DNA of 38,916 nucleotides, taken from the NCBI RefSeq assembly GCF_006228125.1, contig NZ_VDFY01000177.1, positions 1 to 38,916 on the forward strand, in the 5' to 3' direction. The stretch comes from Micromonospora orduensis (GTDB taxonomy: Bacteria > Actinomycetota > Actinomycetes > Mycobacteriales > Micromonosporaceae). A program made the position numbers and the translations under genes. Under the pieces are notes generated by a model. That model searched no databases and was not told the DNA's origin. It saw nothing but the letters and a program-made list of their open reading frames with translations. Position 1 is the stretch's first letter. Each line of letters opens with the position of its first letter. Shown here in pieces: positions 7,979-15,474 of the stretch.

Positions 7979-9130
7979 TCACAGCCCCACCACCCCGGCC
8001 TCGGCGCGCAGCCCGGCGACGATCCCGGGCAGCTCGGCGAGGAACCGCTCCACGTGCGCCTCGGTCGTCTCCCGGTGCAGGCTGACCCGGACGTTGCCGT
8101 GCGAGAGCACCCCCATCGCCTCCAGCACGTGCGAGGGCCGCAGCGTGGACGAGGTGCAGGACGAGCCGGACGACACCGCGAAGCCCCGCCGGTCCAGCGC
8201 GTGCAGCAGCGTCTCGCCGTCGACGTACAGGCAGGAGAAGGTCACCAGGTGGGGGAGCCGCAGCACCGGGTCGCCGACCACCTCCACGTCGGGCACCTCC
8301 GCCGCGACCCGCGACCGGATCCGATCCACAAGCGGCGCCAACCGGGCCTCCTCGGCCGCGGCGTCGGCCGCCGCCGCGCGCAGGCTCGCCGCCGCCGCCA
8401 CCACCGCGGGCAGATTCACCGACCCGGGGGTACGACCACCCTCCCGCTCGTCGGCCGGCCACGGTGACTCCCAGCGGGTGCCCTTGCGCACCGCCAGCAC
8501 CCCCACCCCGGGCGGGCCGCCCCACTTGTGCGCGCTGGCGGTGAGCACCGACCAGCCGGCGGGCAGCGGCACCCGGCCGACCGACTGCGCCGCGTCCACG
8601 TACAGCGGCACCCCGGCGTCGGCGCAGGCCGCGGCGGCCTCGGCGACCGGTTGCACGGTGCCGACCTCGTGGCTGGCACTGATCAGCGCGGCCAGCGCGA
8701 CGCCGGGAGCACGGACGGCAGCCGACCAGGCGTCCAGGTCCAGCCGGCCCAGCCGGTCGACCGGCACCGGGATGGCGGTGCCGCCCGCCGCGACGTGCCT
8801 CTCCGCGGCGTGCAGCACCGCGGAGTGCTCGATCGCCGAGTGCACAAGCGTCGACCCGGTCCGGCGCCGCCCGGCCAGGGCGCCGAGCACCGCGCCGTGC
8901 GCGGCCGTCGTACCGCTGGACGTGAAGGACACCTCGTCGGCGCGGACGCCAAGCGTCTGCGCGGTGGCCTCGCGGGCGGCGTCGAGCAGCTGCCGGGCGC
9001 GGCGGGCCTGGGTGTAGAGCTTGCCGGGGTCGGCCCAGCCGTCGTCGAGGGCGGCCAGCAGCGCCTGCCGGGCGACCGGATGCGCAGGCGCGGCGGTCGC
9101 CGCGTCCAGGTAGACCGGGGATGCGCTCAC
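7979..9130 (-). CDS. Cysteine desulfurase (class V aminotransferase, NifS/IscS-like)
   Basis: A 383-residue PLP enzyme that mobilises sulfur from cysteine as an enzyme persulfide. The pyridoxal lysine is in TASAHKWGGPPGVG (about residue 202). The catalytic cysteine lies on the loop SSGSSCTSSTLRPSHVL (about residue 325), followed by the conserved GNVRVSLHRETT. Histidines for PLP stacking are in SAIEHSAVLHAAE. I start at the GTG at 9130 (VSASPVYLDAATAAP), with GAGGA 11 bases upstream. Another GTG at 9154 is possible but lies in a repeated intergenic element. It forms a two-gene operon with the TusA-like gene, suggesting a dedicated sulfur-relay pair rather than a general Fe-S assembly enzyme. 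Confidence 0.9.
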   Translation of the reverse strand: MSASPVYLDAATAAPAHPVARQALLAALDDGWADPGKLYTQARRARQLLDAAREATAQTLGVRADEVSFTSSGTTAAHGAVLGALAGRRRTGSTLVHSAIEHSAVLHAAERHVAAGGTAIPVPVDRLGRLDLDAWSAAVRAPGVALAALISASHEVGTVQPVAEAAAACADAGVPLYVDAAQSVGRVPLPAGWSVLTASAHKWGGPPGVGVLAVRKGTRWESPWPADEREGGRTPGSVNLPAVVAAAASLRAAAADAAAEEARLAPLVDRIRSRVAAEVPDVEVVGDPVLRLPHLVTFSCLYVDGETLLHALDRRGFAVSSGSSCTSSTLRPSHVLEAMGVLSHGNVRVSLHRETTEAHVERFLAELPGIVAGLRAEAGVVGL

Positions 9131-9141
9131 AGGTCCGCCAT

Positions 9142-9215
9142 TCCTCGCGCTCACGGGGCTTCTTCTGTTCGCGGCTGCGGGGCTCGCAAACCCGGCTCAC
9201 TCCTCGCGCTCACGG
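9142..9215. repeat. Intergenic direct repeat, possible dispersed Micromonospora element
   Basis: The 15-mer TCCTCGCGCTCACGG occurs at 9142-9156 and again at 9201-9215, 59 bases apart. Between them is a segment (…GGCTCGCAAACCCGGCTCAC) that, from memory, recurs between genes in Micromonospora and Salinispora genomes. It sits just upstream of the cysteine desulfurase start and affects start-codon choice. Confidence 0.45.
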
Positions 9216-9383
9216 ATCCCTACGCTATCGCGCCGGTATGCCCAGGATCCCCCCGATGGGGGCGGACAGTGACCCCACCACGGCCGAGTCCGTCATGGTC
9301 GAGTAATCTGCGACCGTCGGTGACGCCTTTGCCGTCGGTGCCGAGGAAAGACGCACCGCGGCGCGCTAGGGAGGCAGGACCAG

Positions 9384-10355
9384 GTGGTCGCAAGGAGTTC
9401 GGAGGTACGGCCGTCGGCCGTACGGCACAGCGCTTCCCCAGGGGCCGGTGGGCGCCGGCGGCGCGGTGCTGGTCGGCTGGCCGGGCTCGGTCTCGGTGGC
9501 ATGGCGCTGCTGGTCCTGCTCACGGGCTGTGACGTCGGAGCGGCGTTCGACGGCTTCGGCTGGCCGCAGGGGGGCATCTCGGCGGAGTCCCGGCGGATGT
9601 ACGACCTGTGGATCGCCTCCTGCATCGCCGCCCTCGCGGTCGGTGTCTTCGTGTGGGGTCTGATCTTCTGGTGCGTCGTGCGCTACCGCAAGCGCGGCAA
9701 CGCGCTGCCGGTGCAGACCCGCTACAACATGCCGATGGAGTTCCTCTACACCATCGCGCCGATCCTGATCGTCTCGGTGCTCTTCTACTACACGGCGATC
9801 GTGCAGACCGACGTGGACAAGCTGTCGAAGAACCCGGACGTCACGGTCGAGGTCGTCGCGTTCAAGTGGAACTGGCAGTTCAACTACCGCGACGGGCAGG
9901 GCCCGGACGCCCGGACCACCGCGTCGACGCTCGGCACCAGCGAGGTCATCCCGGTGCTGGTGCTGCCCACGAACCGGTCGATCCGGTTCGAGGAGACCAG
10001 CCGCGACGTCATCCACTCCTTCTGGGTGCCGGAGCTGCTCTTCAAGCGGGACGTCATGCCGGGCAAGATCCGCAACGTCTTCGAGGTCTCCAGCCTGGAG
10101 ACCGAGGGCGCCTACGTCGGGCGCTGCGCCGAACTGTGCGGCAGCTACCACGCGTTCATGAACTTCGAGCTGCGGGTCGTCTCGCCGGAGAAGTACGACC
10201 AGTTCCTGGCGGCGAAGCAGAGCGGCAAGTCGACGCAGGACGCGCTGGCCGCGATCGGTGAGGAGCCGTACGCGGAGACCACGCGGCCGTTCGACACCCG
10301 GCGGACGCAGAGCAACTTCAACCCGGACGACGCTCCGGCCTTCCCGGGAAGCTGA
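9384..10355 (+). CDS. ctaC: Cytochrome c oxidase subunit II (aa3 type)
   Basis: A 323-residue lipoprotein subunit carrying the CuA electron-entry site of the terminal oxidase. The basic N-terminus is followed by a signal sequence with lipobox LLTGC (Cys49), then two transmembrane helices (about 77-97 and 118-140). The periplasmic cupredoxin domain has all CuA ligands: His211 (DVIHSFWVPEL), Cys248, Glu250, Cys252, His256 and Met259 (CAELCGSYHAFM). Aromatic residues KWNWQF near 161 match the electron-transfer patch. The GTG at 9384 has AGGGAGG 9 bases upstream. It forms an operon with ctaF, 10 bp downstream. The catalytic subunit ctaD is not adjacent. Confidence 0.96.
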   Translation: MVARSSEVRPSAVRHSASPGAGGRRRRGAGRLAGLGLGGMALLVLLTGCDVGAAFDGFGWPQGGISAESRRMYDLWIASCIAALAVGVFVWGLIFWCVVRYRKRGNALPVQTRYNMPMEFLYTIAPILIVSVLFYYTAIVQTDVDKLSKNPDVTVEVVAFKWNWQFNYRDGQGPDARTTASTLGTSEVIPVLVLPTNRSIRFEETSRDVIHSFWVPELLFKRDVMPGKIRNVFEVSSLETEGAYVGRCAELCGSYHAFMNFELRVVSPEKYDQFLAAKQSGKSTQDALAAIGEEPYAETTRPFDTRRTQSNFNPDDAPAFPGS

Positions 10356-10365
10356 GGGCAGCCAC

Positions 10366-10791
10366 ATGAAGACCGAGTGGCGTATCTTCCTGATCATCGC
10401 CGGGTTCCTCTTCGGCGCCACCATCCTCTACGCCGCGTGGACCAACGGTGCGTCCGGTGGCGTCGAGTGGGTGGGGACCATCGCCCTGCTGCTGTCGTTC
10501 CTGCTCTGCACGATGTGCGGTGGCTTCTTCTGGTTCGTCTCCCGCCGCATCGACCTGCGTCCGGAGGACCGCCCGGACGCCGAGATCGCCGACGGCGCCG
10601 GTGAGGTCGGCTTCTTCAGCCCGGGCAGCTACTGGCCGTTCGGTCTGGCGCTGGCCGCCGCCATCGCCTCGCTCGGCCTGGTGTTCTGGCAGTACTGGTT
10701 GATCGGCGCCGGCCTGGTGGCGGTCGTCTTCGCCGCCTGCGGGCTGCTGTTCGAGTACTACACCGGCACCCGGCGCACCGCCGAGCACTGA
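10366..10791 (+). CDS. ctaF: Cytochrome c oxidase subunit IV, actinobacterial CtaF
   Basis: A 141-residue membrane protein specific to the actinobacterial bcc-aa3 supercomplex. It starts at the ATG at 10366 (MKTEWRIFLIIAGFLFG). Four transmembrane helices are visible: about 5-22, 32-55, 85-103 and 108-125. They are interrupted by the conserved segment RPEDRPDAEIADGAGEVGFFSPGSYWP, where GFFSPGSYWP is the family hallmark. It lies 10 bases after ctaC and surely shares its mRNA. A long hairpin terminator closes the operon. Confidence 0.94.
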   Translation: MKTEWRIFLIIAGFLFGATILYAAWTNGASGGVEWVGTIALLLSFLLCTMCGGFFWFVSRRIDLRPEDRPDAEIADGAGEVGFFSPGSYWPFGLALAAAIASLGLVFWQYWLIGAGLVAVVFAACGLLFEYYTGTRRTAEH

Positions 10792-10827
10792 TCCACCCGG
10801 TCGCCGTCGCGGCCGGCCCTGGACGCC

Positions 10828-10865
10828 ACGAAGGCCCGTTCCCCGGTGGGGGAGCGGGCCTTCGT
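10828..10865. terminator. Bidirectional hairpin terminator between ctaF and the zinc-ribbon gene
   Basis: 17-bp stem with a single G-T pair (left arm 10828-10844, right arm 10849-10865) and a GGTG tetraloop. It lies between two convergent genes. Confidence 0.85.
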
Positions 10866-10885
10866 CATGCCCCGGCTTGGATGGG

Positions 10886-11092
10886 TCAGGCGGCGCGGCG
10901 ACGGGCGGGCGGACGGCGGCGGCGGTCGGCCAGCCGGGTGACCGGGGACACGAACGTGGCGACCACCACCGCGGCACCGCAGCCGGTGCAGATCAGCTCG
11001 GGACAGTCGGTGCCGTGGCCGTCGACGCAGGGCGGCGCCTCGAACGCTGTCACGCCCTCGCAGACGTCGCAGTAGAGCTCGCGGTGCGACAC
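10886..11092 (-). CDS. Small zinc-ribbon protein
   Basis: A 68-residue protein starting at a GTG (MSHRELYCDVCEG), preceded by GGAGAGGAG. Six cysteines are present: Cys8/Cys11 and Cys35/Cys38 form two CxxC knuckles, the pattern of a rubredoxin-type zinc ribbon, and Cys22 and Cys30 lie in the loop between them. The C-terminus (RLADRRRRPPARRRAA) is strongly basic and could bind nucleic acid. No family name is recognised. It is convergent to ctaF and is separated from trpD on the same strand by 134 bp, which contain a possible damage-type promoter. A role in respiration cannot be inferred from position alone. Confidence 0.7.
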   Translation of the reverse strand: MSHRELYCDVCEGVTAFEAPPCVDGHGTDCPELICTGCGAAVVVATFVSPVTRLADRRRRPPARRRAA

Positions 11093-11174
11093 GGGCGTCT
11101 CCTCTCACTCCGGGCGAGCCGCCCCCGGGATGCGACATCAGCGCACGGACGGGAGCGGAGAACTACTCGGCTGT

Positions 11175-11196
11175 ACTTTCCCACCCGGGTCCGACA
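11175..11196 (-). promoter_or_regulatory. Weak PafBC-type promoter before the zinc-ribbon gene
   Basis: On the minus strand TTGTCGGAC (ending at 11189) is followed, after 8 bases, by GAAAGT (11175-11180). The upstream half matches the other three elements in this window exactly, but the -10 lacks the initial T, so it is less certain. The leader to the GTG would be about 80 bases. Confidence 0.3.
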
Positions 11197-11226
11197 ATCC
11201 TCCGCTCGGTCCCCCCGGCGGCCGGG

Positions 11227-12273
11227 TCAGACGGCGGTGGCGGTCTCGATCCAGCGGTCCAGGCTCGCGGCCGCCGCCCCGGAATCGATCGACTCGGCGG
11301 CCCGGTCCAGGCCGGCGCGCAGCGCCTCGGTCAGATCGCCGTCCAGAGGGCCCTGGGTGGCCAGCGCCGCGGCCGCGTTGACCAGCACCGCGTCCCGGAC
11401 CGGACCCGTCTCACCGGCCAGCAGGCGACGGGTCACGCCGGCGTTGTAGGCGGCGTCACCGCCGCGCAGGTCGGCGAGGGTGGCCCGGGGTACGCCCAGG
11501 GCCGTCGCGTCCAGCACGGCCTCGCGTACGGTGCCGCCCTGCGCCACCCAGACCCGGGTCGGCGCGGCGGTGGTGAACTCGTCCAGCCCGTCCTCGCCGC
11601 GCATCACTATCGCCGAGTCGCCGCGGGCGGCGAACACGCTGGCCATCACCGGGGCCATCCGGGAGTCGAAACAGCCGACCGCGCCGGCCCGGGGGCGGGC
11701 CGGGTTGGTCAGCGGGCCGAGGAAGTTGAAGAAGGTGGGCACGCCCACCTCACGGCGGACCGGACCGGCGTGCCGCATCCCGGGGTGGAACCGGGCCGCG
11801 AAGCAGAACCCGATGCCGGCCTCCTCGACACAGCGGGCCACCTGCTCCGGGCCGAGATCCAGTGGGATGCCGAGGAACTCCAGCAGGTCGGCGGTGCCGC
11901 ACAGGGAGGAGGCGGCCCGGTTGCCGTGCTTGACGACGCGCACGCCCGCGCCGGCCACCACCAGCGCCGTCATCGTGGAGATGTTCACCGTGTGGGCGAG
12001 GTCACCGCCGGTGCCGACCACGTCGAGCGCGGTGCGGCGCAGGTCCTCGGAGAGCACCACCGGGACCGAGCGGCCCAGCATCGCCTCCACCAGACCGGCC
12101 AGCTCGGCCGGGGTCTCACCCTTGGCCCGCAGCGCCACGGCGAACGCGGCGATCTGCGCCGGGCTCGCCGAGCCGGTCATGATCTCGTCCATCGCCCAGG
12201 CGGTGTCGGCGGTGGTCAGCTCCTCGCCGCGCAGCAGCGCGTTGAGCAGGTGCGGCCAGGTCCGATCGCCCAT
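11227..12273 (-). CDS. trpD: Anthranilate phosphoribosyltransferase
   Basis: A 348-residue enzyme joining anthranilate to PRPP in tryptophan synthesis. The PRPP-binding GTGGD motif is at residues 87-91, followed by [27 protein letters not shown], with the conserved KHGNRAASS. The second conserved set is [15 protein letters not shown] and the metal-site stretch [13 protein letters not shown]. It stands apart from other trp genes, next to the cytochrome genes, as it does in Mycobacterium (Rv2192c next to ctaE, recalled). The ATG at 12273 is the only sensible start. A hairpin lies upstream, closing the preceding receiver gene. Confidence 0.96.
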   Translation of the reverse strand: MGDRTWPHLLNALLRGEELTTADTAWAMDEIMTGSASPAQIAAFAVALRAKGETPAELAGLVEAMLGRSVPVVLSEDLRRTALDVVGTGGDLAHTVNISTMTALVVAGAGVRVVKHGNRAASSLCGTADLLEFLGIPLDLGPEQVARCVEEAGIGFCFAARFHPGMRHAGPVRREVGVPTFFNFLGPLTNPARPRAGAVGCFDSRMAPVMASVFAARGDSAIVMRGEDGLDEFTTAAPTRVWVAQGGTVREAVLDATALGVPRATLADLRGGDAAYNAGVTRRLLAGETGPVRDAVLVNAAAALATQGPLDGDLTEALRAGLDRAAESIDSGAAAASLDRWIETATAV

Positions 12274-12313
12274 GGCGGGCCTCCCGAGCGTACGAAGTGC
12301 GGGTGGGCTGGAA

Positions 12314-12338
12314 CCGGCGCCGACTCGTCCGGCGCCGG
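12314..12338 (-). terminator. Hairpin after the receiver-only gene
   Basis: 8-bp stem CCGGCGCC / GGCGCCGG with a 9-base loop, between the receiver gene stop and the trpD start. Confidence 0.45.
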
Positions 12339-12367
12339 GAGGTGACGGTGCCGGAGGGCGGGGGACG

Positions 12368-12763
12368 TCAGGCGGGTGCGTGCGTCCGCAGCAGCTCGGC
12401 CACCGTGCCTCCGGTGGTCACCGGGTCGAGCGGGTGCACGAGCGTGGCGTCGACCTCGGCGTACGCGGCCAGCCATCGGTCGGCGGCGCGGGCGATCACC
12501 AGGCAGGTCGGGGGAGCGTCGTCCCGGTCGTCCTTGATCTGCCGGGCGATGCCGATGCCGCCGCCGGGGCTGGCCTCACCGTCGAGCAGCAGCAGGTCGA
12601 TCTCGTAGTCGTCGACCAGCCGGATGGTCTCGGCGTACGTCGACGCGTCGACGAACTCGATGCGCAGCCCGGGCGCGGGCCGGGTGCCGACGGCGAGCCG
12701 CATCCGGTCACGGACCTGCGGGTCGTCACTGTAGAGCAAAACGGTGCAAAGACGATCGCTCAT
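12368..12763 (-). CDS. Receiver-like single-domain protein, no output domain
   Basis: A 131-residue protein with the CheY-type alternation. VLLYSDDP (acidic pair near residue 13) follows the first strand, and [25 protein letters not shown] carries the likely phospho-acceptor Asp near residue 60. A PPTCLVIA strand follows. The usual Lys of the fifth strand is replaced by a His-Pro-Leu-Asp-Pro stretch. There is no DNA-binding domain, so any output must be through protein contact. It starts at the ATG at 12763. The gene lies between ctaG and trpD with its own promoter-like sequence. It could be a degenerate receiver acting on the oxidase assembly region, but this is inference from location only. 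Confidence 0.75.
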   Translation of the reverse strand: MSDRLCTVLLYSDDPQVRDRMRLAVGTRPAPGLRIEFVDASTYAETIRLVDDYEIDLLLLDGEASPGGGIGIARQIKDDRDDAPPTCLVIARAADRWLAAYAEVDATLVHPLDPVTTGGTVAELLRTHAPA

Positions 12764-12799
12764 GCCGGCACTCCGCTTCCACCTCGTAGCTGCCCGCAG

Positions 12800-12828
12800 A
12801 TCGTACCGGTCGACGTGACGCAGTCGAC
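12800..12828 (-). promoter_or_regulatory. Candidate promoter of the receiver gene
   Basis: On the minus strand GTCGAC (12823-12828) and TACGAT (12800-12805) are separated by exactly 17 bases. This gives a reasonable sigma-70-like match about 37 bases before the ATG. Confidence 0.4.
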
Positions 12829-12870
12829 ATCCCGCCCGACGCGGCGCGGTCGGCGTACCGTCTGCGCAGC

Positions 12871-13791
12871 TCAGACGGGTGCGGGCCCGGCGGCGCGCTC
12901 GCGGGCCTCCTGGCGGTCCAGTTCGCGGTCGACCCGGCGGGCCTCCCGCTCGGACTGCTTGACCCACTGCACGACCAGCACGGCGAGCATGGTGACGCTG
13001 ACGAACTCGCCGCCGGCCCACAGGATGCCGCCGGCGACCACCTGGTCGTCCCAGGGGTCGGACCAGCTCAGGTTGAGCGACGGGTACCAGTCGCCGCCGA
13101 AGAGGGTGCTGCTCTGCATGATGGTGAGCCCGAGCACTGTGTGGAACGGCACGGAGAGCAGCATCAGCAGCGCCCGCGCCGGGTACGGCCAGCGGCCGGG
13201 CAGCGGGTCGAGGCCGAGCAGCGGCCAGAAGAACACGCAGCCGGTCAGGATGAAGTGCGCGTGCACCAGCTCGTGCGCCCAGGCGTGTTCCAGGGTGAAG
13301 CGGTACAGATCACTGAAGTACAGCGCGAACGGGTTGACCACGAAGATGGCGAACGCCACAAGCGGGAAGCTGTACACCCGGGCGACGCGGCTGTGCACGA
13401 TCGCCAGCAGGCGCTTGCGCGGCCCGACCGGCAGGGTGCGCAGGGCCAGCGTCATCGGCGCGCCCAGCGCCAGGAAGATCGGCGCCACCATGGACAGCAC
13501 CATGTGCTGGATCATGTGCACCGACAGCAGCGCGGTGTCGTACGCGTGCAGTCCGCTGACCGTGACCACCGCGATGCCGCCCAGGCCGGGGCCGAGGAAG
13601 AACACAGTGCGGGCGACCGGCCAGCGGTCGCCGCGTACGCGCAGCCGGTGCACTCCGTAGAGGTACAGGCCGGCGGCGAGCACCAGGCCGAGGGCCAGCC
13701 AGCTGTCCAGCCGGGTCTCGGTCAGCACCCGACCGACGGTGAACGGCGGCGGGGCCGAGGTGGCGGCGAAGATCTGATCGACGTGCAGCAC
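12871..13791 (-). CDS. ctaG: Cytochrome c oxidase assembly protein, Caa3_CtaG family
   Basis: A 306-residue polytopic membrane protein of the Caa3_CtaG family, thought to help copper insertion or assembly of the aa3 oxidase. About seven transmembrane helices are visible. Conserved histidines occur in LLSVHMIQHMVLSMVAP, in FTLEHAWAHELVHAHFILTG and in SVPFHTVLG, which is a plausible copper-handling set. The charged C-terminus (residues about 280-306) is cytoplasmic. I start at the GTG at 13791. It lacks an SD but has TAGCCT exactly 7 bases upstream, which suggests a leaderless mRNA. The longer upstream frame overlaps the divergent ctaE gene and is a shadow. Divergent arrangement with ctaE fits a common function. 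Confidence 0.9.
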   Translation of the reverse strand: MLHVDQIFAATSAPPPFTVGRVLTETRLDSWLALGLVLAAGLYLYGVHRLRVRGDRWPVARTVFFLGPGLGGIAVVTVSGLHAYDTALLSVHMIQHMVLSMVAPIFLALGAPMTLALRTLPVGPRKRLLAIVHSRVARVYSFPLVAFAIFVVNPFALYFSDLYRFTLEHAWAHELVHAHFILTGCVFFWPLLGLDPLPGRWPYPARALLMLLSVPFHTVLGLTIMQSSTLFGGDWYPSLNLSWSDPWDDQVVAGGILWAGGEFVSVTMLAVLVVQWVKQSEREARRVDRELDRQEARERAAGPAPV

Positions 13792-13804
13792 GCTTTTCAG
13801 GCTA
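13792..13804 (-). promoter_or_regulatory. Leaderless -10 box for ctaG
   Basis: TAGCCT (minus, 13799-13804) lies 7 bases before the GTG at 13791, the spacing expected when transcription begins at the start codon. No SD sequence is present. Confidence 0.45.
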
Positions 13805-13899
13805 GGCCAGGCGAACCGGACCTCGACGCCCGGGCCACGGAAGGCGCAGGTTTGCCACCCCGCTGATCGCCGGCCCCGGTCAGGGGCAATAATGACGGC

Positions 13900-14499
13900 G
13901 TGACTGCGGCCCCAGCCATTGACAAGAGCCGGATCCACTCCCTGACCCGACCGAACATGGTCAGCGTCGGGACGATCGTGTGGCTCTCCAGCGAACTCAT
14001 GTTCTTCGCGGCGCTGTTCGCGATGTACTTCTCGATCCGCGCTGCGGCGCCGGAGCAATGGGAGAAGCACACCGAGCACCTGAACATCCCGTACGCGACC
14101 ACCTTCACCGTGATCCTGGTGCTCTCGTCGGTGACGTGCCAGCTCGGTGTCTTCGCGGCGGAGAAGGGTGACGTGCACGCGCTGCGGCGCTGGTTCACCG
14201 TCACCTTCGTGATGGGCCTGATCTTCGTGCTCGGCCAGCTGAACGAGTACCGCGAGCTGGTGCACGAGGGCGTCAAGATCAACGAAGACGGTTACGGGTC
14301 GATGTTCTACCTGACCACCGGCTTCCACGGTCTGCACGTGACCGGCGGTCTGATCGCCTTCATCATCTTCATGGTCCGTACGACCATGGGCCGGTTCACT
14401 CCGGCGCAGGCGACCTCGGCGATCGTCGTGTCGTACTACTGGCACTTCGTCGACGTCGTGTGGATCGGGCTGTACGCCATGATCTACTGGCTTCAGTGA
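13900..14499 (+). CDS. ctaE: Cytochrome c oxidase subunit III
   Basis: A 199-residue integral subunit of the aa3 oxidase, of the short actinobacterial type with five transmembrane helices. Recognisable segments are [21 protein letters not shown] with the conserved Glu, [14 protein letters not shown] with paired His, and the C-terminal [22 protein letters not shown]. The GTG at 13900 has no clear SD; AATAAT ends 6 bases upstream, so the transcript may be leaderless. It is followed 70 bp later by qcrC and begins the ctaE-qcrC-qcrA-qcrB operon that encodes most of the bcc-aa3 supercomplex. Confidence 0.96.
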   Translation: MTAAPAIDKSRIHSLTRPNMVSVGTIVWLSSELMFFAALFAMYFSIRAAAPEQWEKHTEHLNIPYATTFTVILVLSSVTCQLGVFAAEKGDVHALRRWFTVTFVMGLIFVLGQLNEYRELVHEGVKINEDGYGSMFYLTTGFHGLHVTGGLIAFIIFMVRTTMGRFTPAQATSAIVVSYYWHFVDVVWIGLYAMIYWLQ

Positions 14500-14569
14500 T
14501 CTTGCGCGTCACACTCCGCACTGCTGCTCCGTCCCCTGAGACAGGTCCAACCGGTTAAGGACACCGCTC

Positions 14570-15406
14570 ATGACTTCTGACAACGACCGCCGACGCGGCC
14601 TGCTCGCGCGGTTGCGCGGGCGGCCCGCCGCGCGCAGCAGGGGCCGCCGCCGGCTGGGCGCCGCGGTCCGGCTGTTCGCCGCGCTGATGCTCGCCGGCGG
14701 CGCCTACACCGTCTTCGCCCCCGGTGCGCAGGCACAGGACAACCCGCCGCTGACCGGCGCCGCCGCCGAGGGCAAGGCGCTGTTCGATGTGAGCTGTGTG
14801 ACCTGTCACGGACGCAACGCCCAGGGCGTCGAGGGTCGCGGACCGAGCCTGATCGGCGTCGGCGCGGCCTCGGTCGAGTTCCAGGTCAGCTCCGGCCGGA
14901 TGCCGATGGCCCGGCAGGAGGCCCAGGCCCACCGCAAGCCCCCGGTCTTCACCGACGAGCAGACCCGCCAGCTGGCCCAGTACATCCAGGAGCTCGGCGG
15001 CGGCCCGGTCGTCCCCGAGGGCGACGAGCTGCGTGACGGCGGAAACGTCGCGGCCGGCGGCGAGCTGTTCCGGATCAACTGCTCGCAGTGCCACGCCTTC
15101 GGCGGCGGTGGCGGCGCGCTCTCCTCGGGCAAGTTCGCCCCCAGCCTGCACCCGGCGACCGACCGGCAGATCTACGCGGCGATGCTGAGCGGCCCGCAGA
15201 ACATGCCGGTTTTCGGCGACAACCAGCTCCGGCCGGAGCAGAAGGCCGACATCATCGCGTACATCCAGGAGACGCTGAAGCACGACCAGGACCCGGGCGG
15301 GTTCAACCTGGGTCGGTACGGGCCGTCCACCGAGGGCCTGGCGATCTTCCTGGTTGGCATCGTGGCGCTCGTCTTCGCCAGCCTGTGGATTGCGGGCAAG
15401 TCGTGA
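14570..15406 (+). CDS. qcrC: Diheme cytochrome c subunit of the bcc complex
   Basis: A 278-residue membrane-anchored diheme cytochrome. An N-terminal Arg-rich stretch and signal anchor (about 30-52) are followed by two heme c domains: CVTCH (Cys76, Cys79, His80) and CSQCH (Cys171, Cys174, His175). Methionines in SGRMPM and PQNMPVFG are likely axial ligands. A C-terminal transmembrane helix (about 255-275) anchors it. In actinobacteria this protein replaces soluble cytochrome c and hands electrons directly from the bc1 part to CuA of ctaC. The stop overlaps the GTG of a 23-codon ORF that leads into qcrA. Confidence 0.97.
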   Translation: MTSDNDRRRGLLARLRGRPAARSRGRRRLGAAVRLFAALMLAGGAYTVFAPGAQAQDNPPLTGAAAEGKALFDVSCVTCHGRNAQGVEGRGPSLIGVGAASVEFQVSSGRMPMARQEAQAHRKPPVFTDEQTRQLAQYIQELGGGPVVPEGDELRDGGNVAAGGELFRINCSQCHAFGGGGGALSSGKFAPSLHPATDRQIYAAMLSGPQNMPVFGDNQLRPEQKADIIAYIQETLKHDQDPGGFNLGRYGPSTEGLAIFLVGIVALVFASLWIAGKS

Positions 15407-15474
15407 CCGAGCGGATCATCCGATTCAGTGCTGTGGTGCCCAGCGGCGCCACCCGTAGCGAGGTGACGGCATGA
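15403..15474 (+). CDS. 23-codon ORF bridging qcrC and qcrA (possible coupling ORF)
   Basis: A GTG at 15403 overlaps the qcrC stop in GTGA. The frame reads MTERIIRFSAVVPSGATRSE plus three more residues and stops in a TGA that overlaps the qcrA ATG in ATGA. So the whole 64-base gap between qcrC and qcrA is an open frame with 4-base overlaps at both ends. No homologue is known to me. It may be a coupling device that carries ribosomes from qcrC to qcrA, or a small protein. It may also be chance, since the frame is short. Confidence 0.4.
   Translation: MTERIIRFSAVVPSGATRSEVTA

Noticed and set aside
11480..13660. 726-residue plus frame across trpD, the receiver gene and ctaG
   Set aside because: It crosses two gene boundaries and a terminator on the opposite strand; it is Ser/Arg/Thr-rich shadow.
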